DNA of 64,000 nt from Candidula unifasciata. Taxonomy: Eukaryota; Mollusca; Gastropoda; Stylommatophora; Geomitridae. Below are positions 51,474 to 62,770 of this stretch, in pieces; the first letter of the stretch is position 1, and each line of letters begins with the position of its first letter. The position numbers were made by a program, and so were the translations under genes. The stretch covers positions 1,409,580-1,473,579 of the forward strand of contig CAJHNH020008455.1 of assembly GCA_905116865.2 (NCBI GenBank), given 5' to 3'. The notes under the pieces are model-generated. The model did not search any database and had not been told where the DNA came from. It saw only the letters and a list, made by a program, of their open reading frames with translations.

Positions 51474-51612
51474 ATTTTGAAGCTCCATCCTGTTGTCAGG
51501 GACCGCAATATAGCCTAATCATTGAACGCGGTTTCCGGGACCTCTTCACGGGTGATACTCCTCCACACGGTGGCACTTGAACTGTGTGGTGTCCTGGTGG
51601 GGTAATTGTTCT
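51474..51612 (+). repeat. Dispersed repeat family F
   Basis: gaccgcaatatagcctaatc, gacctcttcacgggtgatac. Other copies at 51775-51995 (plus) and 59130-59340 (minus). Confidence 0.7.
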
Positions 51613-51774
51613 TACTTACTTATATTGTGTGTTATCATGCATGATACTAAAAAATTAAACTTAAAAAAACAAACTTTTTGTAGGTTATAGAAATGAAGTT
51701 ATTCACACATTTTTAATTCTACAACTGCTAGCATAAGTATGCGTCCATCTACATTTACCAACCTTCCATAACCA

Positions 51775-51995
51775 GTCATCCCTTTATGGGATGCAATTTT
51801 TCTCTTTTTTTTTTTTTTTTTTTTTTAAGCCCCACCCGGGCTCTTGTGAGGGGCCGCAATATAGCCCCACCATAAATATGGTCTAATGGCTAAACGCGGT
51901 TTCTGGGACCTCTTCACGGGTGATCCTCACTTACACGGTGGCACTTTGTATCATCGGATGTTTATCGCTTGTGTGATGTTCTGGTAGGGTAAAAT
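51775..51995 (+). repeat. Dispersed repeat family F
   Basis: tttatgggatgcaatttttc, ggccgcaatatagccccacc, gacctcttcacgggtgatcc, gatgttctggtagggtaaaa; internal T-run. Confidence 0.75.
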
Positions 51996-52164
51996 CTACT
52001 TCGACTACTACATTTACCAAAGATGTACTAATTGTGAAGGTTTACAGAGCATTTACGTGATTTATTCTGTGTGCTTAATAGTTGTTTTTTAAAGCTTGAG
52101 TGTCTGGATTTTCAAAACTTAGCTGGACGGCGCAATATTAGTGATTAGTGAAGTAAAGTCAAAC

Positions 52165-52345
52165 GTAAAGGATCCTTTTCCAGGCCTTTAGGCGTATAGG
52201 GCATAAAGGGCTAGACCTCAATTTTATAGACTAATTGGCACAAGAAAGGTGTTGTGGTCAGCATCACGCCGGCCGCCTTTACTTCTCGAGACTGCATCTG
52301 GTATTCAAGGCTGTGTCAACCTGAAAGCCTAGGGATTAGTGAAGA
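52165..52345 (-). mobile_element. SINE family A
   Basis: caggcctttaggcgtatagg to caaggctgtgtcaacctgaa. Confidence 0.75.
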
Positions 52346-52414
52346 GCCTGTTCTGTGTCATATACTTTGAGATTTAGTGCCCCTCGCGAAAATTAAATAC
52401 TTGGCAGATTTATC

Positions 52415-52575
52415 ATCTTCCTCTTTTTCTTTTTCTTCTTCTTCTTCTTCTTTTTCTGCTTTTTCTTCTTCTTGTTCTTGTTCTTGTTCTTCTTGTTCTT
52501 CTTCTTGTTCTTGTTCTTGTTCTTGTTCTTCTTCTTCTTCTTCTTCTTCTTCTTCTTCTCCTCCTTCTCTTACTC
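52415..52575. repeat. Pyrimidine-rich (CTT)n/(GTTCTT)n tract
   Basis: ttcttcttcttc with interspersed ttgttcttgttc; open frames on both strands are low-complexity by-products. Confidence 0.9.
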
Positions 52576-52599
52576 CATCTTCTTCTTCTTTGCTCACCT

Positions 52600-52830
52600 G
52601 CTTTAAGCTCCAACGGAAAGTCCTGGTTGTTCGTCCACTTGGACTTTGGCTTTGTGCTAAGGGGCCGAGTTTTGCGTGTACATCAATTTTACTAGCTTAT
52701 TTGTGTGCAACTGTTCGTTCCTAGCCGCTCGGGCAGATACATCCCGATTTCGGAGGAAGCCCCAGTTAGTCAATTCCTACGATATGCTCGTTGGGAGGCA
52801 GTAGGTCTATCCCCCCCCCCCCCTTTTCCG
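52600..52830 (+). repeat. Dispersed repeat family B
   Basis: ctccaacggaaagtcctggt, gtgtgcaactgttcgttcct, gaggcagtaggtctatcccc. Confidence 0.65.
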
Positions 52831-53934
52831 CATGGGGCCCTAGAACCTACATGAGGAATTAGGCAGATCCGGGTTGCACTACCCTGTTCACCAACCTGGA
52901 TAGAAATACGGAGTCATCCCTTTTGAGTTTTCGCATTGACTTACTCGTCTCGCTGTCTGTCCAAACATCAATCAGTAGATCCTTGACAAAACGTCGCTTT
53001 CGTCACGGTACGCCTGTAAGTTTTTCTTTCTCTAGCTTCTTCTCCAGCCCTATGGGCTTTCATCGGCAATGCATCTTCAGTGTCTTGTATCCACTTTCGC
53101 AGAAGATACCTGTCCCTCGGCTTCCGAAAACCGAAACCTCCACTGCCGTTCTCTCCAGACCACCATGACGTTTAACATGGCCAGAATACTTCAGCTTACC
53201 CAACCCTGGTTATGCCATATTGGCCAACCCCTCCCACCCTCTTTAGACACTCAGTGTACGCTGTTGTGTCTGTTCGCGTCTAGTCCGCCCATTTCCCAGG
53301 TATACTGACCCAGTTTTTAGCTTCCCGTCCGCGCTTTGGTGATATATAGGCTAGTACCTGTCCTATTCAGTTTTTCGCCAGGGACACAGATGAGTATCAG
53401 TTATTTTGTACATTATACTCCTAAGTAGTCACTTCATAGTTAGAGTATATTTGTGTATGTTTACTGTGTTGTTCTTTATGTGCCGATGAAGGCTAATCGC
53501 CGCAACGTCCTTTGTTTGTTTATTGTGATCGATTTTGTATAGCTAACATTAACTATTAAAAAGCTCTTGGGACAGGATGTTGTTTATGCACCATTTCTTC
53601 TCGATGCTCAGATCACGAAGGATGTTGATGTTCATCTTCTTCTGGGTCCGTGGTATTTTGTGTCCAGTACCCGACTGGTTTTATCAACCCCAGTATCCGC
53701 AAGATAATCTGCTCACAAAGATTAAATCACAACGTCTGGTTTAGCCTAATTGACCTTGTTCTTAGTGCATTTGTATCCAAAGCGAGGCGCACACGCCGTA
53801 TGAAGGTGACAGGTTCAATTTCTGGCACGGTAACTATAGTTGTCTATTTTATGTTGTCTAGTGTGTTATTCTATCTCTCTACTTCTTTCTGTGAGTGCCC
53901 ATTAATACATTTTCTGTTACTTTATTAGTTTAAG
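52831..53934. other. No gene recognised
   Basis: Several 80-90 codon frames without recognisable domains or splice partners. Confidence 0.45.
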
Positions 53935-54450
53935 AATTGAGGCAGAGGTAGTCACTGCTGCCTTTCGCATGCTTGAGAATCAGCTATATACCCACGCTGT
54001 GATTGTAAATGATTCACAGAGCATGTTGAGAAAGGTGAAGACAGGCATGCTCCGTGCAGAGTGGCAAGCATCACTTCAGAGTTCCCGGGTAGTTTCTCCA
54101 GGTCATGCCGGGGTGTTGGGAAATCAGCAGATGGAAAGACTGGCCAGTTCTGCACCACTTGGTGGTGAATTGATGTAGGACAAGCTAGATGTCGTGAGGG
54201 CCCTTTAGGAGCGAGTTAACAGTGCGGAGGTACAGATAGATCATTACGGTCTGAGGAGAATGGCGCTGCGTGGCGTTACCAGGGGATCTGGCCGACGCTC
54301 AACACGCAAGGGAAAGGCGAGAGGGATATACAATGTGACAGGAGCTAGTGTCATCGGAGTTGGAACTCATCGCTTGCTGCTGAAGATGGGAACGTAGCGG
54401 CTATGGAAGTGTCCCGAGCGCTCTGATGTAGATTCTTAATTCTACATTGA
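53935..54450 (+). mobile_element. RNase H-type LINE 3' part
   Basis: 53969-54178 encodes VNDSQSMLRKVKTGMLRAEW and SPGHAGVLGN; then the 3' region to tgtagattcttaattctaca. Broken by stops. Confidence 0.83.
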
Positions 54451-54589
54451 AAGATCATGGTTATACTAGCCATTCACAACCGTGTGTGATGGCTGGCCGA
54501 CTGATTTTGGGAGGGGGCGGGGGTCGTCACATTTAACTAGCATCCCTAAAGGGGTATGTGTGTACGAAAACTTCTAATTATTATGCAAC

Positions 54590-55440
54590 TGAACATATAG
54601 TGGATAGCTCGTATATGTGCACAAAGAAAGTTATAATTATTAAATCAACTGAATACCTAAGTAGATAGCTCGTTAAATGTGTGTACGAAAATCTTCTAAT
54701 TAATCAACTGAATACATAGTGGATAGGTCGTTATATGTGTGTAAGAAAAACTGAATACATAGTGGATAGCTCGTTATATGTGTGTAAGAAAAACTGAATA
54801 CATAGTGGATAGCTCGTTATATGTGTGTAAGAAAAACTGAATACATAGTGGATAGCTCGTTATATGTGTGTAAGAAAAACTGAATATATAGTGGATAGGT
54901 CGTTATATGTGTGTAAGAAAAACTGAATACATAGTGGATAGCTCGTTATATGTGTGTAAGAAAAACTGAATATATAGTGGATAGGTCGTTATATGTGTGT
55001 AAGAAAAACTGAATACATAGTGGATAGCTCGTTATATGTGTGTAAGAAAAACTGAATACATAGTGGATAGGTCGTTATATGTGTGTAAGAAAAACTGAAT
55101 ACATAGTGGATAGCTCGTTATATGTGTGTAAGAAAAACTGAATACATAGTGGATAGATAGGTCGTTATAGTGTGTGTGTAAGAAAAACTGAATACATAGT
55201 GGATAGCTCGTTATATGTGTGTAAGAAAAACTGAATATATAGTGGATAGCTCGTTATATGTGTGTAAGAAAAACTGAATATATAGTGGATAGGTCGTTAT
55301 ATGTGTGTAAGAAAAACTGAATACATAGTGGATAGGTCGTTATATGTGTGTAAGAAAAACTGAATATATAGTGGATACTCGTTATATGTGTGTACGAAAA
55401 TAGGAATACATAGTGGATAGGTCGTTAGGTGTATGTTCAA
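54590..55440. repeat. 43-bp minisatellite
   Basis: Unit contains gtgtgtaagaaaaactgaat and catagtggatagctcgttat; about 18 copies, with variants atatag/acatag and agctcg/aggtcg alternating. The first copies are divergent and include extra bases. Confidence 0.9.
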
Positions 55441-55714
55441 CAACAACAACAAAAAACACCTTCTGATTATTAAACACCAGATAGACAGTAATACCCCGGT
55501 ACGTGTGTACGAAATGCTTTTACGAGCGTAATTGTTAAAAAGAATTGTATGTATCAACACACACACCCCCCCCCCACACACACACACACAAATCCTGTAA
55601 AGAAATTACTGAATGGATAGTAGACCCGTAGCATGTCTATACGAAAAGCTTTAAATAATTATGAAACATGGTAGGTGTCAACAATATAAAAAAAATTGCC
55701 CAGTCTTCTTCCTC

Positions 55715-55960
55715 TTCTTCCTCGCGTTCACCAGCTGTAAACTCCGGCGGAAAGTTCTTGTTGTTCGTCCACTTCTGTACTGCAGTCCTGTTCCAGAACT
55801 TGAAGGTTGTGTGTGCTTCCGTTTTACAGATCTGACTAATATGTATGCAGACTGATGGCGCCTTGCCTCTCAGGCAGATGCACTCCGACTTTAAAGAAAG
55901 CTGTCAATTAATCGGCTCTTACGACATGCTTTTATGTAGGCAGTGGGTCTATTCTTATTT
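55715..55960 (+). repeat. Dispersed repeat family B
   Basis: ccagctgtaaactccggcgg, tatgtatgcagactgatggc, gtaggcagtgggtctattct. Confidence 0.7.
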
Positions 55961-56089
55961 TAACTATAATAGGAATGGTCCAGTATGTAATACAGTATAA
56001 AGTTAGCAGACACCGTGGTATGTATGTACGGAATACTTATCATTAGTGTCACTGTTACAACTGTTTTACCACTTGTTGGGGCGGTGTAG

Positions 56090-56255
56090 ACACGGGGGTC
56101 ATAAGCCTAAGTCTTTAGGGCGGCCTGGTTAGTGATGGTTAGGATATTTAATTTTGCTCTCGACAGAAAAACTCCATCACCTTACCGGGGGTCGAACTCA
56201 GGTCTCCCGCGTGACAGCCCGACGTTGTAACCACCCGACCAGCCGATCCTCCTTC
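56090..56255 (-). mobile_element. SINE family C
   Basis: Minus head GGATCGGCTGGTCGGGTGGT, B box GAGTTCGACCCCC; shares gacagaaaaactccatcacc. Confidence 0.75.
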
Positions 56256-57987
56256 TAATTACTATTGAACTGATTAGACAATAGACATCCACCGGATATA
56301 TGTGTGTACGAAATACATTTAAACCATTTCTACTACTGAATTTATTGTAGACTTGATATATATATAAAAAACTTTAAAAAAAAAAAAATTAATAAACAGC
56401 TGAATAGAAAGTATACATCACAGTTAATGTGAACGAACAACTTCTAATTATTAATCAGTTGAAAAGATATCAGACCATACAGTACGTGTATACAGCGTAA
56501 TATAGAGAGTAATTAACAGTAGTTTATCTTGTATTGCAGATATCAAAGTTGATTAACGCCAGGAAGTCACCGATGTCCGTACAGTCAAGCTTAGACAGAT
56601 CTCTGTATGGGCAACATGACGTATAGTCCGACAGTAGAACAGGTTAACTAAACAGTATAATACTGGAGAGGAATATTACAGTCATTTAGTTATTTAGTTG
56701 AGAATCAACATCACAGCGCTCGCGACATTCCCATAAGTGCTATGTATTCATCTTCAGCAGCCAGCTCATTGTACCAGTAGCGGTTTGATTAAATGTCATT
56801 CCTGCCCTTATTCTGCTGGTAGAGTGTCGGCCAGATCTCACCACTGCCCCATTCTCTCCACGCCGTCATTAACTGTTCGCGCTTATGCATTTGCCGCGTG
56901 CTTTCAAAGGGATTTGACCACATTCAGCTTTGCAAGCATTAATTCACTACACAGTGGTACAGCAATAGCCTGTTCGTTTCCTTCTTGTCAACGCAAATAA
57001 AATATCCAAAGGACGCTAACTTCACGGGACATATGAGGCGATGCTTGTCAATTGCTTGTCAATATGTACGGTGTAAACGTTTCTCAGCATGCTTTGTAAG
57101 CCTGCTCTGTGGGCAAACTTCATCAGTCTGTTACAATCATGATGTGTATGCGCCGTTGGTTTTTAACCTAGCGAAAAGTTTCTATGACTGTCATTAGTGT
57201 AGTTTAAGTATGTTTTTTAATTACTGCAAAAGTTTGGTTTTTCAAACCTGACAGCGTGCTACATACGTATCATAGTGCAGTTGGAACAACAATGATCCCG
57301 AAATCCCATGCTCTAATTTCAGAAAACTGTTCAGAACGCGAACAGGTCTTTTTTGTCTCTTGAATGATCATAGGCTGTGATTTCCATGCTTGTCTATGGC
57401 AAAAAAGGTAAAAGTGCGAACTAACACTTGGACCGCCACTGCAACTTTAAAAGCAATATATTAAAACAGTGGTAGAATACAGCTGAAGAACAGTTTAGTT
57501 CACATATGATGGGGTTGTTGTAAAAGTGGTTGTGACTTCTTCGATCCTACCGAAGAAAACATACATCAGGAGGCTAGAAGTTTTGATAAAGGCTGCTTTG
57601 TTGTGCAGTATAAATCTTCCCTTTACCATACAACTGTGTCTTGATTGTGGTGGGAATAAGCTAGTTTAGCTTCTCGGTCAACAGCATATTTACAGTGTTA
57701 AGAACATGCTCAGCATTTTCTGGTGCCAAGTTACAGGAACACATCATATTCTGGTGTAGTCTGTTATGCTTTGTACTTATTCTGAACTTGATTCACTGTC
57801 CTTCTCAAGAGAGTCGATGAAGCGAGTCTTAGGTAGAGCATCTGATGCAGACATCCAACTACCTTTCTTGGAAACTAGTTTTTTTTTCAAGTCTTGGTCT
57901 ACTGACGAGTTAGGTGAACATTTACGTCTACCATACAATTGCCGCTTGATTCAGGATTTCGATTATTAAGCGATACAACACACTGCA
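56256..57987. other. Upstream of the plus-strand GPCR
   Basis: A LINE tip at 56690-56870, then unrecognised sequence. No clear promoter motif upstream of the receptor start at 57988. Confidence 0.45.
56690..56870 (-). mobile_element. RNase H-type LINE 3' tip
   Basis: gagaatcaacatcacagcgc, then atcttcagcagccagctcat; minus-orientation 3' fragment. Confidence 0.65.
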
Positions 57988-58946
57988 ATGAACAACGCAA
58001 ATTATTCTAACTGCTGCATCAACCTGTCCGGAAATTTTCAAATTCTTTATTTTGGGGCAATTTTAGGCCTTATCGTGTTAAACGTGAACATTATGATAAT
58101 TGTAACGATAGTGAGGACAAAAAGGCTGCACACCAACAAAAACATCTATATTCTGTCAGTTGCTTTGCTTGATATTTTCATGGCAGTAACAGACTTTTCC
58201 CAAGGAATTGTGTGCAGTATCTCAATCAATAATAAAATGCATACAATAGACATTATTGATACCGTAATACTTGGAACAGGCTGTAGTACTTTATATTATC
58301 ATGCACACATATGGCGATTATTGCCGTTGACCGGTATATAAACATCACCTATCCGTTTTACTACATTTTAAATATCACAAAACAACGTCTCATTGTGCTG
58401 TTGTTTATTGCCTGGTCGTTCGCGCTGGTCATATTCAGTGTCACCGTAATTTTTTATAGAGACGAGAAGTATCATAGACATTGCATTACATCTCACCCGC
58501 CATCCGAGTATTTTATTTTAATCGCATCGCTCAATGTAATTGAATATGTCATAATATTTGTATGTTATTTTAAAATATCGTGTTTGGCTTTTAAGCATAA
58601 AAAAGCCGCCAATGCCCGCAGATTACAAAATGACAATACCGAGAACGTTTTCAAATTACGGAACAATAGAACAGCTGCCATGAAAAGTGTCAAATTTTTC
58701 TTCTGCCTGTTTGGAACATTTTTTATGTTCACTTTCCCCCAGTTATTAACAACAGGAATGGTACTGTTATCATTTAACGTGTCAGAAAAGATAGTGTTGG
58801 GTGTTGGAAATTTATATGATGTTCATTCGGTCATGAATTGCGTTATATACTTTCACTTCAACAAGGATTTTTCGGATGGAGTTAAGACACTGTTGTCAGA
58901 CCTGATTTCATTCTGTCGTAGACCTGGTGAAGACTTCAATGGTTAA
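57988..58946 (+). pseudogene. Class A (rhodopsin-like) GPCR, intronless, one frameshift
   Basis: ATG at 57988 opens TM1 (LGLIVLNVNIMIIVTIV), loop KRLHTNKNIY and TM2 (LSVALLDIFMAV). The frame changes at about 58290, within TM3; the second frame gives HMAIIAVDRYINITYPFYYI, TM4, TM5, HKKAANARRLQN, NRTAAMKSVKFF at the base of TM6, TM7 with MNCVIY in place of NPxxY, and a short tail ending at 58946. A one-base indel would account for the break. The shared loop-3 and TM6 motifs make it a paralogue of the minus-strand receptor at 43388-44314. The two genes are divergently oriented 13.7 kb apart. Plasma-membrane receptor by family; ligand unknown. Confidence 0.82.
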
Positions 58947-59129
58947 CACTTTACCTGTTTCACTAGGCAGCTTATTGCCTTACAGTTTTACAGCATGCAT
59001 TACTCCAAACGTATAAGTGTTACCTTTCCTTTGAGGTAAACAAGACAGGCCGATGAGTTTTCATACTGCGCTGGCAACCCATGGTCTCTTCATTACCGCC
59101 CAGGTGCATCTATTTCTATATATCTTCTT

Positions 59130-59340
59130 TTACCCCACCAGGACATCACACAAGCGATAAGCACCCGATGACACAAAGTGCCACCATCTGGATGAGGATC
59201 ACCCGTGGAGAGGTCCCAGAAACCGCGTTCAGTCATTAGACAATATTTATAGCCGGGCTATATTGCGGCAAGAACCAGAGTAGGGCTTCAAATAACGAAA
59301 AATCGCGTCCCATAAAGGGATGACAAGGTATTGATTGCCC
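59130..59340 (-). repeat. Dispersed repeat family F, next to the LTR
   Basis: Inverted copy: accccaccaggacatcacac, gaggatcacccgtggagagg, gcgtcccataaagggatgac; stops about 20 bp before the LTR. Confidence 0.75.
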
Positions 59341-59360
59341 AGGAGCAGTTTAATCCCCGG

Positions 59361-59914
59361 TGTAATGATTGCCCTTTTGTGTCTCCTCCACACTGGCTAT
59401 CTGTGGTGCAGAGTTAACACTGGCTCTGATGTCTAGAGGTTCACAACTCAATCAAAGCAGACATGAATCCTCTTCATGATCACACAACGTCTAACAACGG
59501 TTAACACCAGCGGCACATTTCACGAGTTTTTTACACGTTAGCTCAATACACAAATCACAGGTGAATCCACTTACAGCATTCGGACAATAGACGTTGACAT
59601 ATTCACAGCTGGCTTTGACAATCAAACAGGGTACCATCACAGCTGGCCTTCTCGATCATTCATTACTCGCCGATTCAGATCCACATGCTCTAGTCATTCT
59701 CCATTCATCTTCACAGCTTCATTTCCCATCCTTTCTCTCTGGGGCCCAGTCACCGAATGACCGCCTGATTCTCAATCCCCCAGATCTCCCCATTCACACG
59801 TGACTCACTCTTTCCTGTCGTTTCACCATATCTCCGTGAAACCCATGCTCTCCTGGACTTCCCCAGTTATGCCAATCATCCCCTGACATTATCCCTATTT
59901 ATAACATCATTACA
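59361..59914 (-). repeat. 3' LTR of the retroelement (554 bp)
   Basis: On the minus strand the block begins TGTAATGATG and ends GCAATCATTACA, so the ends are inverted (TGTAATGAT / ATCATTACA) with TG...CA termini. It is directly preceded by a polypurine tract. This is the expected 3' LTR position for the minus-strand gag. A matching 5' LTR is not seen up to the right edge of the window. Confidence 0.75.
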
Positions 59915-59950
59915 TCTCTCCTCCCCTTAAAAAAAAAAAAAAAAAAATGC
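59915..59950 (-). promoter_or_regulatory. Polypurine tract next to the 3' LTR
   Basis: Minus strand reads an A-run then AAGGGGAGGAGAGA abutting TGTAATG. Such a tract primes plus-strand DNA synthesis in LTR elements. Confidence 0.7.
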
Positions 59951-61046
59951 AATATTTTTTTTTCCATAACCTATATAAATTTTCATATCAGAATATATTG
60001 CCTTATTTTACTAATATTTTTTTTTTTTTATTTTTTTTACTGTTGGCTGGAATTCTGCCATCGGTTCTCTGACTTGTACAACATATGCAGCATCGCTTGT
60101 CACTCCCCTTGACAGTTCTTGGCAATATGCTAACAGAATCACCTCCCCAAAGCGTTCCTCAAACAACGCGGATGACCTTATAGGCTCTGTGACGTACTTA
60201 TCAAGTCCTGAAGTCAGTCTACCTAAAGAAGACTGAACAACACCCCAAAGCGTTCCTCAACAACGCGGAAGTCCAAAAATGGCTCCAAAACTAGACTTAT
60301 AAATCACACAGTTCTGTATGTCCCCCATAGGACCAAGTTCCTGTTGACAGTTCATTCAAAGTGATTGCTACTCCTTGTTGGTCTTCGTCATTCACCATGG
60401 TTTATACCAAAGCTTTGCCAGAATTTTCTCATTTTAGCATTGTGGCAATTTCATTTTCTGTTTGTACACTATATCATAGATATTTCAAAATTTCTATATT
60501 TTAATACATCTGTAATTTCCAGTTAACAAAATAATAAAATTTCAATTATAACCTAATGTGTCTGTTGGTTTTATATAAACTCATACACCATCTTTCAGTT
60601 TTATTTTTAAATTCATACACCATTCCTCATTATCACTTTCACATCATAACTTTCATCTCATCACATCATAAAACATTTATTTTATTTGAATATTAATTGT
60701 TAGTAACAACACGTTTATTAAACATTCGTTAGTAATGTTAGATTGTTACCTATAATTATCTCTCTTTTCTATTTAACTCCCCTTGTGATTATTTCTGTTT
60801 ACTTGTTACCTATAATTATCTCCCTTTTCTATTTAACTCCCCTTGTGACTATTCCTGCTTACTATTTTTATAACCTAGACATAATATTTGGAATATAGTT
60901 TTTAACACCTTTAACATGCCTAATATCAAATTTAAACTTTTGTATTAATGTCTAATGGTAAACTAGCGTTGTCATTAGCATTTATGTTTTGCAATTTTAC
61001 CTGTAATGACTGTAAATTCTTTTCTAATTAGGAAATTCTATCATTT
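59951..61046. other. AT-rich retroelement interior without pol
   Basis: No open frame of note. Contains a near-repeat of ccaaagcgttcctcaa (about 60147 and 60243) and a 60-bp tandem duplication at 60745-60864. The pol region expected between protease and LTR is missing; only about 1.1 kb separates the gag-protease frame from the LTR. Confidence 0.6.
60745..60864. repeat. 60-bp tandem duplication
   Basis: Two adjacent 60-bp copies (60745-60804, 60805-60864) beginning ttacctataattatctc and differing at a few positions. Confidence 0.85.
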
Positions 61047-62729
61047 TCATTTTTTTTTCTTTTTAAACTGATCACAATATTTAATGCCTCTTACTCGAAA
61101 CTTATTTTTTATTATTTTTCCCTGATCATAGTTTAATTTTGTTGGCTTCCTGTTCAATTGCATTGCGAATAACTGATACATTAATATTGCAACTTTCCTA
61201 ACACATTTAACACAACAATTAACACTTGACATTAACACTGTCACAATTAATGTTACTAGCCACTGCATTATTAAATTTACTTGTTCTTTGTAGTTTGTTG
61301 ATAGACTTGGAAAAAATCTGTTTTTATCTTCTGTAGTTACTGGTATTTGTTCTTTGTGCATGTTTATGGAGTGCTCTTGAGTTTGTTGATTTTTTGTTAC
61401 ACTCCTTGTAACTGCTGCAACATTTTCTATTTCCTGCAGATTTACACTGTCACTTTTATCTTCCATGACTGCATTTGTCTCTTGTCTCTGCGTGGTTAGC
61501 ATCACCTCTTCTGTCATCTTAGGTATGTTTTCTTTCTCCCACTGTTTTATTTCATGATCTGTCATCTCTTTCAGCCCTGGTTGGTTACCAATGATAAGTT
61601 CTGCACACGGTGAACTTAAAATAGCCATGTCCATCTTCTTAGTGGTATATGGCGATTTGACCCAAACTGATGCTATTCTGAATTTTTCTATTCTACCTCC
61701 GAATGTTCTGCATCTAACCACTTTATCAGTCATATCCTCTGGTTTCACTAATGACTTATGTATACCTGAGATCGTCGCCCCTGTATCTCTTAAAATCGAG
61801 ACGATTCGATTACCAACTATTCCTTTATGTAGGTTTAATTTCCCACAGTCTTTCACAGAATTTGCATTATGCACCGGTATCTTATGTCCACAGGGTAAGT
61901 CTCCATATTCTTGAAACGTTTCACATATTGTGCATTTGTCTTCTTCTAGTAACACTGCTGCATTTGTTTCTGATATATCACTTTCTGACTCGGAGTCTGA
62001 TGTTTCACAAACTGCTGCTGCTTTAAATTCTTTCTTATATTTACAAAATTGACGCGTGTGTCCATAAAATCCACAAGCCCACCATTTACTTGAACTATCA
62101 TATCTCTTTACCTTTTTCCTCCTGTTTTCAATTTTCTTTCTGACTTCTTGTTCATATCTTACATCGGCATCGCATAAAGTTTCATTACCATGTCTTTTTT
62201 TGCATATGTCACAATCTATTTTTGTTATTTTCCTTCCTCCATTAACTCTTTTTCTGGATGGATATGCTGATCTATTATATCCTGCTTCATATGACTTTTG
62301 TCCTTCGGCACTGGCTCCTGAGTATATATCAGTGTTTTGTGGTATGAGAAAAATATCACGATGTGCTGCATAATAATTTTCTCCTAGTTGTTCAAGATGT
62401 TTTAACGAAGTAGGTTTGTGTTCCTTCAGAAATGTGGTCATAGGTTTTGGTAATGATTCTAGCAATTTACTTCTTAATAGTAAATCAACTAACAGATCAT
62501 AGTCGTTGTTAATTTTGGCTGAATCTACCCATTTCTGAATAGTTGTCTGAACTTCGGACATATAATCAACAAATGTTTGAGTTGATTTTGGTTTTAAATC
62601 AATGAATTGCAATCTGTATCCTGCTTCTTGTAGGTCATAGTGCCTCATTATCCGGTCTTTAATATAATCAAAATCAAGTCGTAAATTTTCTGGCACTGTC
62701 TCCAATATTTTTAACGGTTCTCCCTCCAA
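61047..62729 (-). CDS. LTR-retroelement gag-protease fragment (Ty3-like)
   Basis: A 560-codon frame opening inside a SCAN-like capsid region (FLKEHKPTSLKHL-type helix). It continues into a basic region, a zinc knuckle-like CGFYGHTRQFC, further Cys pairs, and a retropepsin site ILRDTGATISGIH followed by LIIGNQPGL. After the protease comes a low-complexity linker with TRSVTK, then a hydrophobic stretch (LVTLIVTVLMSSV) and a Lys-rich end. No reverse transcriptase, RNase H or integrase follows. The capsid start is cut off from the N-terminal piece at 62771-63130 by frame changes near 62735 and 62771, and by a short apparent deletion. A decayed genomic retroelement copy; orientation agrees with the LTR at 59361-59914. 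Confidence 0.8.
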   Translation of the reverse strand: MEGEPLKILETVPENLRLDFDYIKDRIMRHYDLQEAGYRLQFIDLKPKSTQTFVDYMSEVQTTIQKWVDSAKINNDYDLLVDLLLRSKLLESLPKPMTTFLKEHKPTSLKHLEQLGENYYAAHRDIFLIPQNTDIYSGASAEGQKSYEAGYNRSAYPSRKRVNGGRKITKIDCDICKKRHGNETLCDADVRYEQEVRKKIENRRKKVKRYDSSSKWWACGFYGHTRQFCKYKKEFKAAAVCETSDSESESDISETNAAVLLEEDKCTICETFQEYGDLPCGHKIPVHNANSVKDCGKLNLHKGIVGNRIVSILRDTGATISGIHKSLVKPEDMTDKVVRCRTFGGRIEKFRIASVWVKSPYTTKKMDMAILSSPCAELIIGNQPGLKEMTDHEIKQWEKENIPKMTEEVMLTTQRQETNAVMEDKSDSVNLQEIENVAAVTRSVTKNQQTQEHSINMHKEQIPVTTEDKNRFFPSLSTNYKEQVNLIMQWLVTLIVTVLMSSVNCCVKCVRKVAILMYQLFAMQLNRKPTKLNYDQGKIIKNKFRVRGIKYCDQFKKKKK

Positions 62730-62770
62730 GGTGTCTTTGGAACAGTATTGCCCAATCTTCTTTTGGAATT

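Noticed and set aside
52358..52724. Glu/Arg/Ser low-complexity proteins
   Set aside because: Translation of a (CTT)n-type tract on both strands.
53650..53928. 92-codon frame as a membrane protein
   Set aside because: Hydrophobic end only, no family resemblance or conserved motif, in repeat-rich DNA.
54590..55440. CRISPR-like or regulatory iteron array
   Set aside because: Contiguous 43-bp units, no spacers; a minisatellite.
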